Positions 55,884 through 63,796 of a stretch of 64,000 bases of DNA are shown piece after piece. A program made the translations under genes and the position numbers. The notes below the pieces were generated by a model. It was given only the letters and a program-made list of their open reading frames with translations. It made no database searches and was not told the origin of the DNA. The number at the start of each line of letters is the position of its first letter. Positions within the stretch are counted from its first letter, which is position 1. Source of the stretch: Candidatus Tepidiaquacellales bacterium UBA2330 (GTDB taxonomy: Bacteria; Bacteroidota; Ignavibacteria; Tepidaquicellales; Tepidaquicellaceae); NCBI GenBank assembly GCA_002344965.1, contig DDUU01000026.1:1-64000 (forward strand). Reading direction: 5' to 3'.

Positions 55884-56828
55884 TTGAACAATGCCGGAAT
55901 AAAATATGACAATTATAAAAACAAGATATGTCCTTACTGTCAGTCGAGATTAAAAAAAGGCGCGGACATTACTGTTTGTTCAGCTTGCGGCGTCCCCCAC
56001 CACAGGGAATGCTGGGACGAGAACAGCGGATGCACGAGCTACGGCTGCCGGAATAATCCACTTACCGAGAGATCTTACGATCCTTATACAGAAGACGTCG
56101 GGAATTTAACTGTTGAATCAATCAGACAATCTCTCGTAATCCAGGAAGAAAACGAAATGATCCCGTGTCCGTCATGCAAAGAATTAATTGAAGACGAATC
56201 AGTTTACTGCAAATTCTGCGGACACAATTTAAAACAGCCTGATACACCGGAGAAAAAATCAGACGCATCAGAAGATTTTAAAAAGGAATTCAGAAAAAGA
56301 TACCGCGATAAAATTAGTTACATAAGAAAAAGACAGCTCCTTACCTTATCCAGTTTTATTTTACTTTTAACCGCTCTGGGAATACTGGTTTATATTACCG
56401 TCAGCAGACTGAATGATTATTTTGCATCGGATAAATACAGGATACAGCTTTTGCTGGAGAATTACGGACAGGCGATTGAAAACAGAAATTTAGATTCTAT
56501 TAAAGTGTATCTTGCCGATGATTATGAATTCATAAATAAGGCGGGCAAAAGATCCGGTAAGGAAGAAAGGATAAAAAGATTTGAAGGGATTTTTAAAAAT
56601 GCAAAGGATATAGAATATGATATAAAGGATTTTAAATTCTTAACTGATACATCGGTAACCGGCAGCGATAAGAAGGTTTCCTTTACGGAAGAATTCATTT
56701 TTAACAGACCGGAAAAAACTAATAAGTCGGATAAATCAAAAGAGAGTGAAAATATAATAATGAGAATCAGCAAGACCGACAGCAGCACAGATAATTCCTG
56801 GAAAATATACAGAGAGACCGTAGAGTAG
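55884..56828 (+). CDS. Membrane protein with prokaryotic RING finger, zinc ribbon and NTF2-like domain
   Basis: 314 residues from TTG at 55884, 29 bases after the E1 gene. RING (Prok-RING_1 type) at 16-55: Cys16, Cys19, Cys32, Cys35, His39/His40, Cys43, Cys50, Cys55 (CPYC, CSACGVPHHREC, NSGCTSYGC). Second zinc ribbon at 95-112 (CPSC, CKFCG). A linker with many Lys/Glu, one transmembrane helix (~151-173), then ~140 residues resembling an NTF2-like fold (LLENYGQAIENRNLDSIKVYLADDYEFINKAGKRSG). Topology would place the RING on one side and the NTF2-like domain on the other. RING proteins can be E3-like or simple adaptors; E3 activity is inference. Confidence 0.85.
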   Translation: MNNAGIKYDNYKNKICPYCQSRLKKGADITVCSACGVPHHRECWDENSGCTSYGCRNNPLTERSYDPYTEDVGNLTVESIRQSLVIQEENEMIPCPSCKELIEDESVYCKFCGHNLKQPDTPEKKSDASEDFKKEFRKRYRDKISYIRKRQLLTLSSFILLLTALGILVYITVSRLNDYFASDKYRIQLLLENYGQAIENRNLDSIKVYLADDYEFINKAGKRSGKEERIKRFEGIFKNAKDIEYDIKDFKFLTDTSVTGSDKKVSFTEEFIFNRPEKTNKSDKSKESENIIMRISKTDSSTDNSWKIYRETVE

Positions 56829-56837
56829 ATATAAAAA

Positions 56838-56864
56838 AAGAGCTGAAATAAATTCCAGCTCCTT
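56838..56864 (-). terminator. Terminator for menA
   Basis: GAGCTG ... CAGCTC stem, with a run of T on the minus strand just after it; lies between the RING gene and menA. Confidence 0.7.
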
Positions 56865-56889
56865 TCTTAAAAATTTAAGAGAAAAATGA

Positions 56890-57846
56890 TTATGCGAAAA
56901 AGAGATATGATACAAGCAGACCGAGAACAAGCGTCAGGCCGAACATCATATTAAGCTGAGCTGTCATCATAATGTGTTTAGTTCCGTATTCATATCTTGC
57001 GGATACTTCCGCCGGAAAACCTTCAGACATTTTTACAAGCTTCAGAGCAAGAGGCAGTGTAATAAAAGAAAGCAAAGCAAACCAAGGAAGCATTTTCAGC
57101 GCTACAAAAAGCAGCACGGATAAATATGCGCCGAGTATAAGAACGTAATAAAATTTCACCGAAAGCTTTTCACCGATCAGAATCGGAAGGGTCTTCACGC
57201 CGAACTTACCGTCAAAGTTAATGTCTCTGATATTATTCGAATGAAGAATGGCGTCTATCAGAAGTCCGAGCGGTATAGAAAAAATAACCGGCAAAATAGA
57301 AAACTCGCCTGTTTGTACAATGTAAGATCCGAGAGTCATGCCTACTCCGAAAGAAAGTATTACCTGGATATCACCGAGAGCTTTATATTTCAAAGCAATA
57401 GGCTTTGCAGTGTAAAAGATAGCAGACAGCAGACCGAATATACTGAGATAAAGTATCCACATTCCGGACTGCGTAAACAGATATACTCCGATGAGAAATG
57501 ATATCAGCAGTGAAACGAAAGCGGCTGTTTTCATTTGTTTGATTGTAAGAAATCCCATGGAAATCACCATAGAACCGCCATGCGGGATGCCGAGCTCTTT
57601 GTCTTCTTTATCAATGCCTTTGTCGTAATCGAAAATATCATTGATAATGTTTGTGCCGACTTGTACGAGAATACAGCCTATCAGAGTCAACGTGAAATTT
57701 ATAAAATTAAACTGAAGTCCGGGATTCAGCAGTACAGCAAGCACTGAACCGAGAAGTACGGGTATAATCGATGCCGGAAAAGAATACGCCCGGGCGGCCA
57801 TAAGCCAGAGCTTCAGACCTTCCGGTTTTTGTATAGTATCTGTCAT
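56890..57846 (-). CDS. menA: 1,4-dihydroxy-2-naphthoate polyprenyltransferase (UbiA family)
   Basis: 318 residues, ~9 transmembrane helices. First Asp-rich motif NIINDIFDYDKGIDKED (Asn69, Asp70, Asp73, Asp79) and second NNIRDINFD match UbiA-family prenyltransferases; LKLWLMAARAYSFPASIIPVLLGS is the MenA-type N-terminus. It attaches the isoprenoid tail in menaquinone synthesis. Monocistronic on the minus strand; other men genes are not in the window. Confidence 0.9.
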   Translation of the reverse strand: MTDTIQKPEGLKLWLMAARAYSFPASIIPVLLGSVLAVLLNPGLQFNFINFTLTLIGCILVQVGTNIINDIFDYDKGIDKEDKELGIPHGGSMVISMGFLTIKQMKTAAFVSLLISFLIGVYLFTQSGMWILYLSIFGLLSAIFYTAKPIALKYKALGDIQVILSFGVGMTLGSYIVQTGEFSILPVIFSIPLGLLIDAILHSNNIRDINFDGKFGVKTLPILIGEKLSVKFYYVLILGAYLSVLLFVALKMLPWFALLSFITLPLALKLVKMSEGFPAEVSARYEYGTKHIMMTAQLNMMFGLTLVLGLLVSYLFFA

Positions 57847-57934
57847 ATATTTTTTAATTTAAAATAATGTAAATTTAATAAATCTAATTTTTATTTAATA
57901 TGATATATATATGTCAGTATGGAGAATTAATAAA

Positions 57935-58274
57935 CATCTTTCCAAAACGTTTAGTATTAAAATTAAAGTTGTATCGCTTTTATAGTACTTTCTTTTGACA
58001 GATCAAAAGAAAAAGTACCAAAGAAAAATCTCCGCTAATGAAAAATTGCCGGAATTCCTTTTCCCTTCGGAACGTCTTCGGCTCACAATTGCTGTAAAAT
58101 TTCCAACTCAAAATTTGCTTCGCAAAATTCTCAAACAAGGAAATTTTATTGACGCAATTGCTCATGAATTCTTTAGGCAATTTTTCAAAGGCGGGTCTTC
58201 TATATAGATTGATATAAAACTGTAAAGTAATATAAGTTTAACGAAAATTATCTTATTTAAAATCGTTTTAGACA
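57935..58274. repeat. Interspersed foldable repeat, copy A
   Basis: About 340 bases, ~85-90% identical by eye to copy B. It contains nested inverted repeats: outer arms AAAAATTGCCGGAATTC (58041-58057) and GAATTCTTTAGGCAATTTTT (58166-58185), inner arms CAATTGCTGTAAAATTTCC and GGAAATTTTATTGACGCAATTG, and an apex TTTGC-TTC-GCAAA. Short ORFs on both strands through it are side effects of its structure. It accounts for most of the 57847-58381 gap. Confidence 0.9.
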
Positions 58275-58316
58275 GGTGTGGATTTAATATTTAAAAAAAT
58301 TATTTAAGATCAAATA

Positions 58317-58350
58317 ATAAAAAACCGGATGACTTTTACGCCATCCGGTA
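58317..58350 (-). terminator. Terminator for the multiheme cytochrome gene
   Basis: ACCGGATG ... CATCCGGT 8-pair stem, followed on the minus strand by T6, about 32 bases after the stop. Confidence 0.88.
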
Positions 58351-58381
58351 TACGGGAGAAATCAGAGTTACATCTGGCTGC

Positions 58382-60469
58382 TTACTTGATCAGCATCATT
58401 TTCTTAGTATTGACATAGGAGTCCGAAATAATTCTGTAGAAATAAACTCCTGATGAAACCTGCTGTCCTGTGTTGTTAACTGAATTCCAGTCAACGGTAT
58501 ATTTTCCCGCGAACATAGTTTCACCGTTTACAAGAGTGCGGATTTCTTTACCGGTAATGTCATATATCTTTAAAGTTACAGCGCCGGTTTTTGGAATTGA
58601 GAAATCTATTTTAGTAGAAGGATTAAACGGGTTTGGATAGTTCTGAGATAACTCATAAACTTCCGGAACTTCCGTACCTGCCTGCTGAATACCGACAGTG
58701 TAATTTCTCGATGTCAGCAATACCTGAACAGCAAAGAACGGATTATGATAACCTTTACTTCCGTCGTTTGTTATCAGTTGATAATTCCAGTATGCTTTTC
58801 TCAAATTCAGATTTGAAGAATCCTGCGCTATCAATTGCCATGCTACGGAATCAACTCCTGCAGGCGGCAGTGATATTCTCAGATTTGTAAGACAGCCTTC
58901 CACTTCAGCTTCCCAGCTTTCGACTGAACCATTTCCGTCAAAGTCAGAAGGAGCGATAAAATCCTCAAATGAATTCACGCCTGCGTGACATGAAACGCAT
59001 CCGGCTGTATGATCATAATTTGATGTTGCATCGTGAAGAGTCATTGTATGTCCGCCGACTTTATCTCTTGTAACCGTGCCTGTATCGGTAATAGCAGCCA
59101 TGTGACAAGTCGCGCATGTATTTTCAATATTCTTATGAGAGCCGGTGATATAAGGGAATCCGAAAGTAGCGGCATTAGTACCAAAGAGAACGTCTGTCTG
59201 CGGGCTTCCGTGCGTTCCCCATGTAGAAGTCAGCGATCCGCCTGCTGTTACATAAACCTGATTATTTCTTCTGGACTGGTGGCATGTCATACAGACTTTA
59301 CCTGTTCCGGCTCCTGCGTATGAAGTGCCGTTTGCGATCGTATCAGAACCGGCTGAAAGACTTCGCAGTGAGTATTGATTACTGTTGCCGTGAGGGTCGT
59401 GGCATGTCTGACAGGCTATAGCTTCCTGATCGGCTGTAGTTAGATTCAAAGTTCCCAGCCGTTTTTTTGTAAAGTCAACATAGGACTCTCCGTCGTGACA
59501 TCTGTTACAGTCATTGAGACCGTTTCTGCTGGCTGCGGCTACAACTCTTCCTTCAAATACCGGATCCGAGTGCAGAGAATTTTCCCACTGCTGATAGATG
59601 CTGTGTCTCCAGGGTTCGCCGTGACAGTTACCGCAATTGTCTGCTTTAAAATTAATCTGAATCCTTGCGGTATCACCTCCGTTGGATGCGTGCGAGAGAC
59701 CTGCACCATGACAGCTTTCGCAACCGACGCTTGCAAATGCAACGAGTTCTGAGAAGTTTGTTTTAATACTGTCCCATTTTCCCGGTGCAGGAGGACCCTG
59801 CCAAGTCCATCCGATTCTTCTTGCGACATCATCAAAACCGTTATTGTCATTTACGAGATTGTGATCATAACCTGTCGTATGACATTTCATACAATTTGTA
59901 TTATAACCTGCAGATCCGCTGTCGATCTGCTGTCTGAAAATATTGGCATGTCCGCTGACTTTCCATCTGTTAAAAATATCAGCGAAATCCGGATTACCGG
60001 AGTGGCATACCATACAGTTCGGATATAGAGCGGGTACATTCTCAAAATTTCCCGTGCCGACAAATTTTGTTGAAAATATTTTTATGGTAGTATCGTGTGT
60101 ACCTGAGGACGTAGTAATGCTTGCCCTGATCTCAAATGTTCCGATAGAATCAGCTCTGAATTTATACCATGAGAGACTCGGTACAGCTACCAGCGTTGCA
60201 TTTGATCCCACCGGTCTAGATACGAAAGTCCAGGTTTCGTTTGTTATAGCAGTGTTATCTCCGAAATTCATCGCGGACAGATATACATACTGACCTCTTC
60301 CGACTGCTACTAAACCTGATGCAACGCAAGAATCAGGCACAAGGTCAGGTATAGTTTTTATCATTTCAGGATTAGTAGCGTGATTGAATATCTTGGTACG
60401 GGGAGCTGAATAAGCCTGCCCGAAAGCAAGAGCAAGTATAATTATTGTATTTAGTATTAAAGTTTTCAT
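58382..60469 (-). CDS. Nine-heme cytochrome c with T9SS sorting domain
   Basis: 695 residues with signal peptide (MKTLILNTIIILALAFGQAYS). Nine CxxCH heme-binding motifs are visible (CMVCH, CMKCH, CESCH, CGNCH, CNRCH, CQTCH, CMTCH, CATCH, CVSCH) across residues ~150-500, preceded by an Ig/PKD-like domain. The C-terminal ~85 residues are a T9SS type A CTD (QNYPNPFNPSTKIDFSI ... KKMMLIK). Heme attachment happens in the periplasm after Sec export; the CTD then predicts transport across the outer membrane, so it may be an extracellular or surface cytochrome. Electron partner unknown. Terminator at 58317-58350. Confidence 0.92.
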   Translation of the reverse strand: MKTLILNTIIILALAFGQAYSAPRTKIFNHATNPEMIKTIPDLVPDSCVASGLVAVGRGQYVYLSAMNFGDNTAITNETWTFVSRPVGSNATLVAVPSLSWYKFRADSIGTFEIRASITTSSGTHDTTIKIFSTKFVGTGNFENVPALYPNCMVCHSGNPDFADIFNRWKVSGHANIFRQQIDSGSAGYNTNCMKCHTTGYDHNLVNDNNGFDDVARRIGWTWQGPPAPGKWDSIKTNFSELVAFASVGCESCHGAGLSHASNGGDTARIQINFKADNCGNCHGEPWRHSIYQQWENSLHSDPVFEGRVVAAASRNGLNDCNRCHDGESYVDFTKKRLGTLNLTTADQEAIACQTCHDPHGNSNQYSLRSLSAGSDTIANGTSYAGAGTGKVCMTCHQSRRNNQVYVTAGGSLTSTWGTHGSPQTDVLFGTNAATFGFPYITGSHKNIENTCATCHMAAITDTGTVTRDKVGGHTMTLHDATSNYDHTAGCVSCHAGVNSFEDFIAPSDFDGNGSVESWEAEVEGCLTNLRISLPPAGVDSVAWQLIAQDSSNLNLRKAYWNYQLITNDGSKGYHNPFFAVQVLLTSRNYTVGIQQAGTEVPEVYELSQNYPNPFNPSTKIDFSIPKTGAVTLKIYDITGKEIRTLVNGETMFAGKYTVDWNSVNNTGQQVSSGVYFYRIISDSYVNTKKMMLIK

Positions 60470-60704
60470 AGTTCTTAAATTAGAATTAACAGTTCACCTT
60501 TTAATTCTGAATTTATGCAAGTTCCGTTCCACGTAATTGTGCAAAAATAAATCTAAAATCAGATTTATAGGATACTTTTTGTGGAAAAACTGGACAAACG
60601 GATTGTGGAAAATGGAAAGGAGTTAGGTTAATGCAGACAATGGTAATTTTAATAATAATCATTTAGAACAGAAAATGATTTATTACTTTACAGAATGTAT
60701 TTAA

Positions 60705-60735
60705 AACAAAAAAGCCCTTTATGTCAAAGGGCTTT
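60705..60735 (-). terminator. Terminator for tRNA-Phe
   Basis: AAGCCCTTT ... AAAGGGCTT hairpin followed on the minus strand by T6; begins right after the tRNA 3' end. Confidence 0.88.
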
Positions 60736-60736
60736 G

Positions 60737-60809
60737 TGGACAGGGCCGGAATCGAACCGGCGACACACGGCTTTTCAGGCCGTTGCTCTACCGACTGAGC
60801 TACCTGTCC
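60737..60809 (-). tRNA. tRNA-Phe (GAA)
   Basis: On the minus strand, a complete 73-base cloverleaf: acceptor GGACAGG/CCTGTCC, D-arm GCTCAGTCGGTAGAGC, anticodon stem-loop ACGGC-CTGAAAA-GCCGT with anticodon GAA, T-arm GCCGG-TTCGATT-CCGGC and discriminator A. The CCA end is not encoded. A terminator follows directly. Confidence 0.97.
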
Positions 60810-60886
60810 TGAATTTCGAATGTCAAATTACACTTTTTAATTTTCAGTATCAATCTAAATTTATCAGTAAGAATTTGAAAATCCCG

Positions 60887-61227
60887 CATCTGTCCAAAGC
60901 ATTTAGTTTTAAAATTAAAGTTGTATCGCTTTTATAGTACTTTCTTTTGACAGATCAACAAAAAAGTACAAAAGAATAATCTCCGCTAATGAAAAATTGC
61001 CGGAATTCATTTTCCCTTCGGGACGTCTTCGGCTCACAATTGCTTTAAAATTTCCAACTCAAAATTTGCTTCGCAAATTTCTCAAACATGGAAATTTTAT
61101 TGACGCAATGGCTCATGAATTCTTTCGGCAATTTTTTAAAGGCGGGTCTTCTAAACAGATTGGTATAAATTTGTAAAAATAATAAAGATTTGGCGAAAAT
61201 TTTCTTATTTAAAAATATTTTGGATAC
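60887..61227. repeat. Interspersed foldable repeat, copy B
   Basis: About 340 bases, same orientation and same nested inverted-repeat structure as copy A (57935-58274). Identity runs from CATCTGTCCAAAGC to the TTTTGGATA end and then stops abruptly. The rest of 60810-61393 holds nothing I can identify. Confidence 0.9.
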
Positions 61228-61393
61228 CATTGTGAAAATCCAATTTTTCAGATTGAATAGATTATGATTTCTCTTTATCAGTTTCAGCTTTTTTATGTTT
61301 TACAAACCCTTCACCTCTCCTTACTTACTGCATTTAAATAAATAAAAATTTATTTTACAGCCGGATTATTTTTTTTAAAATGAAATTTAACCT

Positions 61394-62362
61394 GTGAAAT
61401 ATGTCAGCGTTTTAGGCGGCGTGAATGTTGATATTAAAGGCATATCATCTGATGAGAAAGCCGGCGGGGATTCTCATCCCGGAAAAGTTTTTTTTTCTGC
61501 AGGCGGCGTTGCGAGGAATATGGCTGAGAATATTTCGCGTCTTGAAATGCCGGTACGTCTTTTCGGTATTACAGGTAAAGATGTTTTCGGTGATTATATT
61601 TACCGCGACTGCATTGCTAAAGAGATCAGCACGGAATTTCTGATGCAGTCTGCTGATGTCCGTACTTCTGTTTACGTTACTATTTCAAATAAAACAGGCG
61701 GCGCTTTCTTTGCAGTAAATGATATGAAAAGCGCTGAGGAATTTCTGAATGCCGATCTCATTAAAAATAATCAGGAATCGCTTAAGCAAAGCTCGGTGAT
61801 AGTGTCCGATACAAATTTAAAAACAGAAGCGCTGAATGAAGCAGTTAAGCTTGCAGTTGAAAACGGAATACCGGTTTTTATTGACGCGGTCTCTTCTGAA
61901 AAAGCTCTGAGAGTAAAAGAAATATCCGGCGCAGTTGATTTCCTTTCAGTCAACAAAGCAGAGTTTGCAGAACTTTTTAAAAATTGTAATTTTGATTCAG
62001 ATGAACAAATATTGAAATCGATTAACGGCGGCGCATTTGAAAAATTTAAATATGTTATTCTGAAAATGGATAAAGACGGCGTAAAAATAATCTGTTCGGA
62101 AGAAAAGATCATACACAGTTTTAAAGCGATTCAGACAGAAATAAAAGAGATCAGCGGTGCTGGCGATGCTTTTAATGCAGGGTTTATATTTTCTGTAATG
62201 AATGATGAAAGCGGCATGTATGATATCACAAAAGCAGGCAGGATGGGTCTGTGCGCTGCAGGCTTTGCGCTGAGGTCTTATGATTCCGTTTCAAATGAAA
62301 TAAATAAGAAAAGTCTCACTGAATTTTACAATCAAAAATTAAACAGCGATGAGTTTATCTGA
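61394..62362 (+). CDS. psuK: PfkB-family kinase, probable pseudouridine kinase
   Basis: 322 residues from GTG at 61394. PfkB motifs: GGVNVDIKG near the N-terminus, FFSAGGVARNMAENISRL, and GAGDAFNAGF at 255-264 with the catalytic Asp258. The overlap of 14 bases with psuG and the order psuK-psuG make pseudouridine kinase (pseudouridine to its 5'-phosphate) the best call over ribokinase or fructokinase. Confidence 0.9.
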   Translation: MKYVSVLGGVNVDIKGISSDEKAGGDSHPGKVFFSAGGVARNMAENISRLEMPVRLFGITGKDVFGDYIYRDCIAKEISTEFLMQSADVRTSVYVTISNKTGGAFFAVNDMKSAEEFLNADLIKNNQESLKQSSVIVSDTNLKTEALNEAVKLAVENGIPVFIDAVSSEKALRVKEISGAVDFLSVNKAEFAELFKNCNFDSDEQILKSINGGAFEKFKYVILKMDKDGVKIICSEEKIIHSFKAIQTEIKEISGAGDAFNAGFIFSVMNDESGMYDITKAGRMGLCAAGFALRSYDSVSNEINKKSLTEFYNQKLNSDEFI

Positions 62363-63275
62363 GTATCTGATATTTCCGGATGAAGTAAAGTCTGCTCTCG
62401 AAAGAAATGAGCCGGTCGTTGCGCTTGAGTCAACTATTATATCACACGGTATGCCGTATCCGAAAAATCTGGAAACTGCTCTTGAAGTCGAAAAGACTGT
62501 CAGGGATTACGGCGCAGTGCCGGCGACTATTGCAGTCATTAACGGAAAAATAAAAGCGGGACTTTCCGTAGAAGATCTTGAAATACTTTCCAAAGGTAAA
62601 GATTCAGGAACGGAAATTTTAAAAGCGTCGAGAAGAGATATTCCTTATATTATATCCCGGAAGCTGAATGCGGCTACTACGGTTTCGGCGACTATGATAT
62701 TCGCGGAAATGGCGCGGCTAAAAATTTTTGCAACAGGCGGGATCGGAGGCGTTCACAGGAATGCCGACAAAACTTTTGATATTTCAGCAGATCTTACCGA
62801 ACTTGCGCAGACGGAAGTTGCAGTTGTCTCGGCCGGCGTGAAATCTATTCTTGATTTAGGTCTGACGCTTGAATATCTCGAAACTCTGGGCGTGCCTGTG
62901 ATCGGTTACGGGACGGATGAGTTCCCTGCGTTTTATACAAGAGTATCGGGATATAAAGTGAATTACAGACTTGATACTCCTGAAGAAATTGCTGCAATGA
63001 TTAATGTAAAAAAAGAAATGGGACTTAAAGGAGGGATGATAATTGCAAATCCCGTCCCGGAAGAATATTCAATGAATAAAGAAGTAATTGACAAAGCGAT
63101 TGAGGAAGCGTTAACAAAAGCTGATAAAGACGGCATTAAAGGAAAAGACATTACTCCATTCCTTCTTGCTGAAATTCAAAAAATCACGGACGGAAAAAGT
63201 CTTGATACTAATATAAAGCTTGTAATAAATAATGCAAAACTTGCTGCGGAGATAGCGGTTAAATTGTGCAGGTAG
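62349..63275 (+). CDS. psuG: Pseudouridine-5'-phosphate glycosidase
   Basis: 308 residues from ATG at 62349, inside the psuK 3' end. ALESTIISHGMPYPKNLETALEVEKTVRDYGAVPATIAVINGKIKAGL, RRDIPYIISRKLNAATTVSATM, and FATGGIGGVHRNADKTFDISADLTEL are diagnostic of PsuG. Cleaves the C-C bond of pseudouridine 5'-phosphate to uracil and ribose-5-phosphate. Together with psuK it forms a complete pseudouridine-salvage pair. Confidence 0.96.
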   Translation: MSLSEYLIFPDEVKSALERNEPVVALESTIISHGMPYPKNLETALEVEKTVRDYGAVPATIAVINGKIKAGLSVEDLEILSKGKDSGTEILKASRRDIPYIISRKLNAATTVSATMIFAEMARLKIFATGGIGGVHRNADKTFDISADLTELAQTEVAVVSAGVKSILDLGLTLEYLETLGVPVIGYGTDEFPAFYTRVSGYKVNYRLDTPEEIAAMINVKKEMGLKGGMIIANPVPEEYSMNKEVIDKAIEEALTKADKDGIKGKDITPFLLAEIQKITDGKSLDTNIKLVINNAKLAAEIAVKLCR

Positions 63276-63370
63276 ATTTTATTATTGTTATTTATTCTAA
63301 AATAAAATGCGGGAGAAACATCAGTTTACAGCATCAGGCATTTAAAAAAAGTTAAACTGACATTTACGTT

Positions 63371-63553
63371 CTTTCTTTTGAGAGATAAATAGAATGAACC
63401 AAAGAAAAATCTCCGATATTGAAAAACTACCGGTATTCATATCACAATTGCTATAAATTTCCAACTCAAAATTTGCTGCGCAAATTTTTCAGAAATGGAA
63501 ATTTTATTAACGCAATTGCTTATGAATTCTTTCGGCAATTTTTCAAAGGCGGT
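63371..63553. repeat. Interspersed foldable repeat, copy C (truncated)
   Basis: About 180 bases matching the central hairpin part of copies A and B (CTTTCTTTTGA..., CCAACTCAAAATTTGCTGCGCAAATTTT, GGAAATTTTATTAACGCAATTGCTTATGAATTCTTTCGGCAATTTTTC). The TTCCTTTTCCCTTCGG...CTTCGGCT part and both outer ends are missing. It lies 96 bases after psuG in a 520-base gap that holds nothing else I can support. Confidence 0.85.
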
Positions 63554-63796
63554 CATAAAAGTAATTTTAAAAGATGTCAAATTTTAATAAAATTAAATGT
63601 TGTTTGTTTCAAAATATTCCGGGTAATTAAATGAATAAGAAAAAGAGACATTATGGAATAGTATTTATATTCCTTCATGAATGCATTGAAGATTTTTTCG
63701 CAACTAATAACAATTTCAGAGCGTATGAAACTCATTTTTATTTTCCCATTTAAATTATATTAATCAAAATTTTTATCTGAATACTGTTTACACTTC

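Noticed and set aside
57980..58207. Short ORFs on both strands (about 66-70 codons)
   Set aside because: They lie wholly inside the inverted-repeat element; similar frames reappear in copies B and C because the DNA repeats, and the readable frame on both strands reflects the palindromic structure.
61045..61230. Minus-strand ORF of 61 codons
   Set aside because: It lies in repeat copy B and matches the shadow frame of copy A, not an independent gene.
63419..63634. Plus-strand ORF of 71 codons
   Set aside because: Part of repeat copy C with a Lys/Asn/Phe-rich translation and no gene-like context.
63631..63753. Plus-strand ORF of 40 codons
   Set aside because: Chance-sized ORF in an AT-rich gap with no recognisable start context or family.
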